Part shown: one piece after another, positions 24,531-34,379 of the stretch
Numbering within the stretch: the first letter of the stretch is position 1
Layout: every line of letters starts with the position of its first letter
Translations under genes and position numbers: made by a program
Notes under the pieces: model-generated
Seen by the model: the letters and a program-made list of their open reading frames with translations, nothing else
The model's database searches: none
What the model was told of the DNA's origin: nothing
Assembly (NCBI GenBank): GCA_041390365.1
Contig: JAWKQB010000003.1
Location: 682,001-746,000, forward strand
Length of the DNA: 64,000 nucleotides
Direction of reading: 5' to 3'
Source of the DNA: Syntrophotaleaceae bacterium
GTDB lineage: Bacteria; Desulfobacterota; Desulfuromonadia; Desulfuromonadales; Syntrophotaleaceae

Positions 24531-25018
24531 TAAGAATCGGCCACGGCTACGATGTTCATCGCCTGGTTTCGGAACGTTCCCTCATTATTGGCGGTGTAAC
24601 CATCCCCTATCACCTGGGGCTGCTCGGACACTCCGACGCCGATGTTCTGCTGCATGCCATCTGCGATGCCATTCTGGGGGCGATCGGCGAGGGCGATATC
24701 GGCCGCCACTTCCCCGATACCGATCCGGCCTATCGTGGCATTTCCAGCCTCAAGCTGCTGCGGGAGGTCATGGCTCTGGCCGATGCCAGGGGGTACGGCA
24801 TCGGCAATCTCGATGCCACGGTCATCGCTCAGCGCCCCAAGCTGGCCCCCTACATCAGGGCCATGGTGGAGAATATCGCCGAGGCCTGTGCCGCCGACAT
24901 CGGCCGCGTCAATGTCAAAGCCACCACGACCGAAAAACTCGGATTCGAAGGCCGCGAGGAGGGAATTTCCGCCCACGCCGTGGTCCTGCTGCAGAAGCAC
25001 GAACCGGAAGAGATGTAA
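24527..25018 (+). CDS. ispF: 2-C-methyl-D-erythritol 2,4-cyclodiphosphate synthase
   Basis: The fifth step of the MEP pathway. GHGYDVHRL gives the zinc-binding Asp and His; HSDADVLLHAICDAILGA is the second signature, with another zinc ligand. DIGRHFPDTDP and the trimer-forming GRVNVKATTTEKLGFEGR follow. The protein is 163 residues long. The ATG overlaps the ispD stop, so the pair is translationally coupled. Confidence 0.96.
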   Translation: MIRIGHGYDVHRLVSERSLIIGGVTIPYHLGLLGHSDADVLLHAICDAILGAIGEGDIGRHFPDTDPAYRGISSLKLLREVMALADARGYGIGNLDATVIAQRPKLAPYIRAMVENIAEACAADIGRVNVKATTTEKLGFEGREEGISAHAVVLLQKHEPEEM

Positions 25019-25155
25019 CCCCGGCTTTCCGGCTTTCCCGGGCGGAATTCCCGGTTGCATTTCTTGAAAAAATCTGCCAACGTCTCTTCACTTGAAAAAG
25101 CGGCTTTTGCGCCCTCTTTTCGAGTCATATCCTCCCGTTACAGGATGTCAGCGAA

Positions 25156-26883
<1,728 letters not shown>

Positions 26884-26911
26884 TGGCGCAGCCATGTTTG
26901 GCAGTTTCGTA

Positions 26912-27010
26912 AAAAGTCATTTTCGAGACGATTTTGTTCGGGAATCCAGACATTAAGTCCTTAAAATCATGGATGCCCGATCGAGGCACTCGGGCATGAC
27001 GAGTGGTTTT
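26912..27010. repeat. Intergenic palindromic element between glnS and cysS
   Basis: The block contains ATGCCCGA...TCGGGCAT (8-bp perfect stem around a 9-base loop), flanked by gtaaaaagtcattttcgag and a short gcgagacca tail. Elements of this style, with a CCCGA/TCGGG hairpin and an AGTCATTTTCG lead, look like a dispersed intergenic repeat, but only this copy is in the window. Confidence 0.5.
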
Positions 27011-27084
27011 TGCGAGACCATCAGGTCGACGCATATTGCAAAGGCATCAAAGAATTTGCGTTTAAATAGAGGAGAAGCTTTTTC

Positions 27085-28536
<1,452 letters not shown>

Positions 28537-28557
28537 TATGCTACTCAAGATTTACGG

Positions 28558-28587
28558 CAAACGCCGGCAGTCCTCTGCCGGCGTTTG
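28558..28587 (+). terminator. Terminator hairpin after cysS
   Basis: CAAACGCCGGCAG and CTGCCGGCGTTTG form a perfect 13-bp stem with a 4-base loop. The downstream T-tract is short (ATTTGA). Confidence 0.85.
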
Positions 28588-28760
28588 ATTTGACGCTCGC
28601 CACATAAATTCCCGCCGATGCTTTCCAGCCCCTGCTGCCTGGCCTAAACTATAAAATAAGTGAAAGTAGATCGAAGCGAGCCTATTTCGCGACCTCACCC
28701 TATTCAATTTTGCAGATTGCGATGATCCGGCATCAGGAGAGGAGAGGGGGAGGAAAAAAT

Positions 28761-29057
28761 ATGAAAAAGCTGTTGACCGCAGGGGTCATCATTCTGCTTT
28801 CAACGGTGCCAGTGGGACCGGCAACCGGTGGCATGCGCTGCGGAACGGATCTGATCAGTGAGCAAAGCAACAAGTTCGAGGTGCTTGCGTCGTGCGGCGA
28901 ACCGTTGGAAAAATTTGGAGAGGGTTTGACCATCGGCGACGAGGAAATTATAGACGGCGGCGAGGAACACTGGATTTACGACTTCGGCAGTGGAGTTTAT
29001 TATGTCGTGACCTTCGATGGCTTCGAGGTCCGCAAAATCGAGAGTAAACAAAAATAG
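28761..29057 (+). CDS. DUF2845-family secreted protein
   Basis: A 98-residue protein with a signal peptide (MKKLLTAGVIILLSTVPVGP) and a small domain starting MRCGTDLISEQSNKFEVLASCGEP. The RCG...LI...S..K.EVL..CGEP pattern with two cysteines is the DUF2845 signature. It is probably periplasmic; function unknown. GGAGAGGGGGAGG precedes the ATG at 28761. A perfect hairpin follows the stop. Confidence 0.82.
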   Translation: MKKLLTAGVIILLSTVPVGPATGGMRCGTDLISEQSNKFEVLASCGEPLEKFGEGLTIGDEEIIDGGEEHWIYDFGSGVYYVVTFDGFEVRKIESKQK

Positions 29058-29083
29058 ATGGCGGTTCGAATCGAACCGCCATC
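29057..29083. terminator. Bidirectional hairpin between the DUF2845 gene and the RuBisCO-like gene
   Basis: GATGGCGGTTC (29057-29067) and GAACCGCCATC (29073-29083) form an 11-bp perfect stem, extendable to a near-complete palindrome. There is no T-tract on either strand. It separates two converging genes. Confidence 0.6.
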
Positions 29084-29107
29084 GGTAAACTCCGGGTGGA
29101 AATTACA

Positions 29108-30400
29108 CTAAGAGCAGGCGGACTGGCGCTTGGCATAGCCGCACTCATTCTCCCAAGCCTCGCGAAACGCTTTGGCACCCGCAAACTGCCCCTGAGGTGC
29201 ATTGTCTACAGCGGCTGCAACGATCAGCATGAAATCTGCGGACCCCACCGACTCAAAATAATCGTAAAGTTGAGAGGAGACCTTTCCGCCCTGAAGGATG
29301 GGTAGGACTGCTCTGTACGGCACTTCGTCGTTCCGGCATGCCGAAATGACACGTCTCGTTTTTTCATGAGCAATATAAGGGGTTGAAAATTCTCCGGGCG
29401 TGACGACAAAATCCGCTCCCATCATACGCTGAATCTTGATCATCAGTTCATCGCTTACCCCCCAGAAGGGCAAACGCGTCAAGATATCTCCACAGGCGTT
29501 ATGAGAAAGAACAGGCAATCCGGAGATATTGGAGACTTCGCTTATAATCGACATGCCCTGAAGGTGGACACTGACAAGAAGGGCGTCCACCCCCGCTTTC
29601 GCTGCCAGTTCCGCATAGCGAAAGGAGCGGGAATGATCATCGATGATGTTTGCGACATACATCTTTTTCTCGCCGGTGGCATCTTCCACCGATTTTTTCA
29701 TATCGACCATTTTACGGATTCTGCCAAGGAATTCCGAGCAGTCCGTATCGTAGGTCAGTTCGTCATCCTTGACGATGTCAAAGCCGCCGGTCAATACAGT
29801 TCTGTTTATGGCAATCATCTCTTTGGTGGCAAGTCCGACAGCGGGTCGCATCGACCTGCAGAACAGGGGTCGGTCGAAAACCCGGAGTTTTTCCCTGATG
29901 CCCTTGACTCCGAAGCGGGGCCCCGGAAACCGGGCCAGCAAGTCTTCGGGGAAACTGATGTCGTTGCATCTGAAACCGGTCAGATAACCCAATCGGGCTA
30001 TTTCCCCAAAAACAACATTCCATATCCGAGTCATTCCGGATTCAAAGATCGCTCTCGGATACGCAATTGTTATTTCCAGTTCCTGGATCATTTCCCTGGA
30101 AGTCTGACTTTTGTACACCGGAGTATTCAGGTAATAAGGGGCTATGTAAGGTTCCAGGTTTTCATTTTTTACAGATACGTTCACAACTCTTGCGGTAAAC
30201 GCGTTTATTCCCTCGATGGGGGGATGAGAAAAAAACCTTGTTGTCGAGCAGCTCTGCTCTTTTGCAATACCAATTGCAGCAGCTTCCGCATCATGAGAAG
30301 TGTAGACCGTGTAAGAAACAAAAATATAGCTATTCCTGTCTAGATCATCTTTCCAAACAAAAAAATTCCTGTCGTCATGTGACAATATTTCTGTAGCCAT
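29108..30400 (-). CDS. Divergent RuBisCO-like protein (form IV type), not a carboxylase
   Basis: A 430-residue member of the RuBisCO large-subunit superfamily. Signatures are FPGPRFGVKGIREKL (158-172), DRPLFCRSMRPAVGL (176-190), GGFDIVKDDE (205-214) and AGAKAFREAWE near the end. The carbamylatable Lys and metal acids remain as K211, D213 and E214. By hand alignment the catalytic KPK is RPA (R185, A187), the Arg after the active-site His is N301, the loop-6 Lys is missing in TPGEFST, and the phosphate-binding glycine run is AAA (395-397). It therefore cannot fix CO2. An enolase, isomerase or related reaction on another sugar phosphate is possible. AAGGAGGATCT fixes the ATG. It is the last gene of an operon with a cytidylyltransferase and a TagF-like transferase; all three are AT-richer than their neighbours. 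Confidence 0.85.
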   Translation of the reverse strand: MATEILSHDDRNFFVWKDDLDRNSYIFVSYTVYTSHDAEAAAIGIAKEQSCSTTRFFSHPPIEGINAFTARVVNVSVKNENLEPYIAPYYLNTPVYKSQTSREMIQELEITIAYPRAIFESGMTRIWNVVFGEIARLGYLTGFRCNDISFPEDLLARFPGPRFGVKGIREKLRVFDRPLFCRSMRPAVGLATKEMIAINRTVLTGGFDIVKDDELTYDTDCSEFLGRIRKMVDMKKSVEDATGEKKMYVANIIDDHSRSFRYAELAAKAGVDALLVSVHLQGMSIISEVSNISGLPVLSHNACGDILTRLPFWGVSDELMIKIQRMMGADFVVTPGEFSTPYIAHEKTRRVISACRNDEVPYRAVLPILQGGKVSSQLYDYFESVGSADFMLIVAAAVDNAPQGQFAGAKAFREAWENECGYAKRQSACS

Positions 30401-30409
30401 AGATCCTCC

Positions 30410-31066
30410 TTATTGAATCCCGACGGATTGCATTATAACTTTCTCAGCGACTGATAAATCGAACTGGTCTGTTATTTTGATATTGTAAGGATCTCCTTCA
30501 ATACATTTTATCTTATACCCGGCCGCAAGAACCATTTCCGCAGTGGATTGGAAGTGGAGACCCTGGGTTTTTTGAATCGCTTTGGACAGAATTTCCCGCC
30601 TGAAAGCTTGGGGAGCTTGAAAGACCCCCGTATTATTGCGGGAGTAGGATTTCACGGCAAAGCCGCCTTCAATGATTGCTACAGGTACCGTCGGATCGAG
30701 GAAAAGTCCGGCCGCTCCATGCATACCCGCCGCTTCTATAACCGCAGCAATCGACGCAGGTTTGGTAAAAGGCCTCGCTGCATCCTGTATCAGGACAATC
30801 TCTCCGGCTGTGTGCTTAAGTAGAATCTCAACTGTTTCCTGACGGGTCTGGCCGCCGACCATAATTGCCACATTGTGACGCTCGAGGTGCTTGAAGTCCT
30901 CGCGGAATTCCCCGGGGACACCTATCAAAACGTTGTTCACCAGCGGAACAACCTTCTCCAGAAGATGAACCAGCAGTTTTTTGCCGCCGATTTCAAGCAG
31001 CCCCTTCGGTCCACGGCCCAATCTCGTGCCATATCCTGCTGCGGGTATGAGCGCAACTGTTTTCAT
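30410..31066 (-). CDS. IspD/TarI-like cytidylyltransferase, second copy
   Basis: A 218-residue nucleotidyltransferase. It keeps the CTP-binding loop as PAAGYGTRLGRGPKGLL, QDAARPF for the metal-binding Asp, VFQAPQAF, and NIKITDQFDL with the C-terminal Lys. A canonical ispD already exists at 23829-24530 beside ispF, so this copy is probably not the MEP-pathway enzyme. Its TagF-like neighbour points to making a CDP-alditol such as CDP-glycerol, CDP-ribitol or a relative, as TarI does. The start overlaps the stop of the TagF-like gene (ATGA), and the RuBisCO-like gene follows after 9 bases. Confidence 0.85.
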   Translation of the reverse strand: MKTVALIPAAGYGTRLGRGPKGLLEIGGKKLLVHLLEKVVPLVNNVLIGVPGEFREDFKHLERHNVAIMVGGQTRQETVEILLKHTAGEIVLIQDAARPFTKPASIAAVIEAAGMHGAAGLFLDPTVPVAIIEGGFAVKSYSRNNTGVFQAPQAFRREILSKAIQKTQGLHFQSTAEMVLAAGYKIKCIEGDPYNIKITDQFDLSVAEKVIMQSVGIQ

Positions 31067-32214
31067 ATGACCTTTGGCAGCAAAGGACGAATGGTTTTTT
31101 TAATCCGCAAGGGGTGCAGCATCTTCTTGCAGCGCATTGTTCTTGAAAGAATATCCGGTGGCGGTGAAGGGGAGAGAAGTTGCTGAATATTCGATACAAT
31201 TCTTTCGCATGCCCGCCCGTCAAAGGTATCTCCCAGGACCTTGGACCTATATTTTGAGCGTAGGGAGCTACCTTTCTGCGGTGCTTCGACAGCCTCTTTT
31301 ACCGCTCTCAACAGATCCTGCTGGGTCGATACCCTCTCACCTATTTCGCGCCAGGACCATTCAGGTCCATTGGGATTGAAATTTTTGCATTCGAACCGTT
31401 TTTCGTTATCCACCAGGATTACAGGCCTGTCGAGAGCCAGATAATAGAAGATTACGGATGATGCGTCGGAGATGAGCATATCAGCTTTATCAATGACTTC
31501 ATAAAAATCGGAATTGGGGTCGAGTATTTTGACACGGGGGAAAGTAATGGCCATTTTTTTATAATAGCGGATATGTTCAGGGGAAAAGTTTTGCGTCAGC
31601 GGATGAGGTTTTATCAGTAAATTGAAATCCTTGAACATGAACGTAAAGTTTTCGATCCAGCCCTCACCCAACTGCTCCTGGGCTGAAAGTTCAGGATTGT
31701 AGGTTGGGGCATAAAGAACACTTAACCCTTTTTCTTTTTTGGGTTGACTGCTCAAGGCAGCGATGCGGTGGTATACCTGATCCATTGCCGAAAAGCCCGT
31801 TATCCAATATCCCAGGAAGGGCTTATATCCTTTAGCAGTAAAATCATCGATGGCCCACTGAGAAGAGACGCAGGCAAAATCCGTACGTCCCAGGGAAACT
31901 TTGGCATAATTTTTATCGGAGAAGCCATGGCGAAGCCATATGACATAGGATTCAGGCATGGATTTTCGGATAGATTTCGGACAGGCACTTGCGGCGACCA
32001 CGGCATGAGGTTTGAAGTCTATGACTTCTTTTTCCTGATCGCTTGCCCAACAATCGAATTTTTTTTGGGCTATTTCGTATACCGGCCGAACGATAGGCCA
32101 ATGATGGGGCAGGGAAAAAAAGGCGACCCTTTTCAAATGATTCCCTTTCTTGCTTTTCTGCCGTTTCCCGGTCTCAGGGTTTACCCGTGAGTAAAAATCA
32201 TTAACCTGCTGCAT
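31063..32214 (-). CDS. TagF-like CDP-glycerol/CDP-alditol phosphotransferase
   Basis: A member of the CDP-glycerol glycerophosphotransferase family, which transfers an alditol phosphate from a CDP donor to a surface polymer acceptor. Family motifs are present: WLRHGFSDK with the catalytic His, VLYAPTYNP, LIKPHPLT with the second His, and ADMLISDASSVIFYYLALD, the donor-binding region. There is no signal peptide; it probably works on the cytoplasmic membrane face. The ATG at 32214 has no clear ribosome-binding site. A TTG at 32133 (giving MKRVAFFSLPHHW) has AAAGGG upstream and may be the true start. It is the first gene of the three-gene operon. Confidence 0.82.
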   Translation of the reverse strand: MQQVNDFYSRVNPETGKRQKSKKGNHLKRVAFFSLPHHWPIVRPVYEIAQKKFDCWASDQEKEVIDFKPHAVVAASACPKSIRKSMPESYVIWLRHGFSDKNYAKVSLGRTDFACVSSQWAIDDFTAKGYKPFLGYWITGFSAMDQVYHRIAALSSQPKKEKGLSVLYAPTYNPELSAQEQLGEGWIENFTFMFKDFNLLIKPHPLTQNFSPEHIRYYKKMAITFPRVKILDPNSDFYEVIDKADMLISDASSVIFYYLALDRPVILVDNEKRFECKNFNPNGPEWSWREIGERVSTQQDLLRAVKEAVEAPQKGSSLRSKYRSKVLGDTFDGRACERIVSNIQQLLSPSPPPDILSRTMRCKKMLHPLRIKKTIRPLLPKVI

Positions 32215-32233
32215 AAGGCGCTATTTCCATGAG

Positions 32234-32262
32234 TTTTTAATTCATTAGAGTCCGCCTGTCAA
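32234..32262 (-). promoter_or_regulatory. Strong predicted promoter of the TagF-like/cytidylyltransferase/RuBisCO-like operon
   Basis: On the minus strand TTGACA (32262-32257) and TAAAAA (32239-32234) are exactly 17 bases apart. The leader to the ATG at 32214 would be very short, which also fits the downstream TTG start at 32133. Confidence 0.6.
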
Positions 32263-32290
32263 TAAAAACTCTCTCCTGCCATTCCACGCA

Positions 32291-32320
32291 TTGCCTGGCA
32301 GCGGCCGTCTGCCCTACAAT
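32291..32320 (+). promoter_or_regulatory. Predicted uvrB promoter very close to the start codon
   Basis: TTGCCT (32291-32296) and TACAAT (32315-32320) are 18 bases apart. The -10 box ends only 7 bases before the ATG at 32328, and no Shine-Dalgarno sequence is visible, so the mRNA may be leaderless. Confidence 0.45.
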
Positions 32321-32327
32321 AAGTCCC

Positions 32328-34325
32328 ATGGCCAGATTCGAAATCAAATCCGATTATTTTCCCCGCGGCGACCAGCCCCAGGCCATCGACGAACTCGTGG
32401 CCGGAATTCAGCGAGGGGACACCCACCAGGTGCTGCTCGGAGTCACCGGCAGCGGCAAGACCTTTACCATGGCCAATGTGGTGGCGCGGGTGCAGCGTCC
32501 GACCCTGGTGCTGGCCCACAACAAGACCCTGGCCGCCCAGCTCTATGGTGAATTCAAGGAGCTCTTTCCCCACAACGCCGTTGAGTACTTCGTTTCCTAC
32601 TACGACTACTACCAGCCCGAAGCCTACGTTCCCACCACGGACACCTACATCGAAAAAGACTCCTCCATCAACGAGGAGATCGACAAGCTGCGTCACAGTG
32701 CCACCCGCAGCCTGCTCTCCCGGCGGGACGTGCTGATCGTCGCTTCGGTTTCCTGCATCTACGGCCTCGGTTCGCCGGAAGCCTACTACGGCATGCTGAT
32801 CCGCCTTGAGGAGGGGCAGGAACTGGAGCGGAACGACCTGCTCAAGCGGCTGGTGGAGATCCAGTACACCCGCAACGACGTCGATTTCCACCGCGGCTCC
32901 TTCCGGGTGAGGGGCGATACGGTGGAGGTTTTTCCTGCCTATGAGGAGAAACGCGCCCTGCGCATCGAGTTTTTCGGCGACGAGATCGAGACGATCAGCG
33001 AAATCGATCCGATCCGGGGGCGGGTCGTCGATCGCATCGAACGGACGGCGATTTTTCCCGCAAGTCACTATGTCGCCACCCGACCGACCCTCGACCGGGC
33101 GATCAAGGAGATTCAGGAAGAATTGAGGGAGCGGCTGGTCTGGTTTCGCGAACGGAACATGCTGCTCGAGGCCCAGCGTCTCGAACAGCGGACCCTGTTC
33201 GACATCGAGATGATGGAGGAGATGGGCTATTGCCAGGGGATCGAGAATTATTCCCGTTTTCTGGACGGCCGTCTGCCCGGACAGCCGCCGGCCACCCTGT
33301 TCGACTATTTCCCGGAAGACGCCCTGATGTTCATCGACGAAAGCCATGTCTCCGTCAGTCAGGTCGGGGCCATGTACCGGGGCGACCGCTCGCGTAAGGA
33401 GACACTCGTCAATTACGGCTTCCGCCTGCCGTCGGCCCTTGACAACAGACCCATGAAATTCGAGGAATTCGAGGCCAAAGGGATCCAGACCGTCTACGTT
33501 TCGGCCACGCCGGCGGACTATGAACTGACCAGGGCCGAAGGGGTGGTGGTCGAGCAGATCGTGCGCCCCACGGGCCTGGTCGACCCTCCCATCGAGGTGC
33601 GGTCTGCCCGGGACCAGGTCGACGACCTGATCCATGAAATTCGAGCGGAGGTCAAGAGGGGCTACAGGATTCTGGTCACCACCCTGACCAAGCGCATGGC
33701 CGAGGAACTGACAAAATACCTTGAGGAGCTGCGCATCCGCGTACGCTACCTCCACTCGGATATCGATACCGTGCAGCGCATGGAGATCATTCGCGACTTG
33801 CGTCAGGGGGTGTTCGACGTGCTGGTTGGTATCAACCTGCTGCGGGAGGGCCTCGATATCCCGGAAGTGAGCCTGGTGGCAATTCTGGACGCCGACAAGG
33901 AAGGCTTTCTCCGTTCGGAACGGTCGCTGATCCAGACCTGCGGCCGGGCCGCGCGGAATGTCGACGGGCGGGTGATCATGTATGGCGATCAGATCACCCG
34001 ATCGATGCGGGCCTGCATCGAGGAGACCGAAAGGCGCCGCGCAGCCCAGCTGGAGTACAATGAAAAGCACGGCATCACGCCGCAGACGGTGAAGAAATCG
34101 CTGCGGTCGATCCTGGAGGATATTGCCGAGAAGGATTACGTGGAGTTGCCGTTGGCGGCCGAGGAGCAGGAGGAGTATTTGACCCCCCGCCAGTTGCATG
34201 AACAGATCGCCCGCCTCAAGACCGAGATGCTGCAAGCAGCCGCCGCATTGGAATTCGAAAAGGCCGCCGAACTGCGCGACCGGATGCTGGTGCTGGAGAA
34301 GCAGGAACTGGCGCTGCGGGGCTGA
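32328..34325 (+). CDS. uvrB: UvrABC system subunit B
   Basis: The DNA-damage-verifying helicase-like subunit of nucleotide excision repair, 665 residues. Walker A is GVTGSGKTFT; the beta-hairpin region reads YYDYYQPEAYVPTTDTYIEK; the DEAD-like motif is MFIDESHVSVSQ. Later helicase motifs are ILVTTLTKRMAEELT, GINLLREGLDIPEVSLVAI and QTCGRAARN. The C-terminal UVR motif (about 625-660) contacts UvrC. All domains are complete. No SOS box is recognisable. Confidence 0.97.
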   Translation: MARFEIKSDYFPRGDQPQAIDELVAGIQRGDTHQVLLGVTGSGKTFTMANVVARVQRPTLVLAHNKTLAAQLYGEFKELFPHNAVEYFVSYYDYYQPEAYVPTTDTYIEKDSSINEEIDKLRHSATRSLLSRRDVLIVASVSCIYGLGSPEAYYGMLIRLEEGQELERNDLLKRLVEIQYTRNDVDFHRGSFRVRGDTVEVFPAYEEKRALRIEFFGDEIETISEIDPIRGRVVDRIERTAIFPASHYVATRPTLDRAIKEIQEELRERLVWFRERNMLLEAQRLEQRTLFDIEMMEEMGYCQGIENYSRFLDGRLPGQPPATLFDYFPEDALMFIDESHVSVSQVGAMYRGDRSRKETLVNYGFRLPSALDNRPMKFEEFEAKGIQTVYVSATPADYELTRAEGVVVEQIVRPTGLVDPPIEVRSARDQVDDLIHEIRAEVKRGYRILVTTLTKRMAEELTKYLEELRIRVRYLHSDIDTVQRMEIIRDLRQGVFDVLVGINLLREGLDIPEVSLVAILDADKEGFLRSERSLIQTCGRAARNVDGRVIMYGDQITRSMRACIEETERRRAAQLEYNEKHGITPQTVKKSLRSILEDIAEKDYVELPLAAEEQEEYLTPRQLHEQIARLKTEMLQAAAALEFEKAAELRDRMLVLEKQELALRG

Positions 34326-34379
34326 CAGCCGCGAGAAAAAGCGTTTGAATGACCTTATAATAGGCTGCGGCTTGAAGAA

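Noticed and set aside
29108..30400. Functional RuBisCO
   Set aside because: Key catalytic positions (first Lys of KPK, loop-6 Lys, phosphate-binding glycines) are replaced, so CO2 fixation is not plausible.
32259..34235. 658-codon minus-strand open frame opposite uvrB
   Set aside because: UvrB is fully conserved on the plus strand. The shadow has no family signature.
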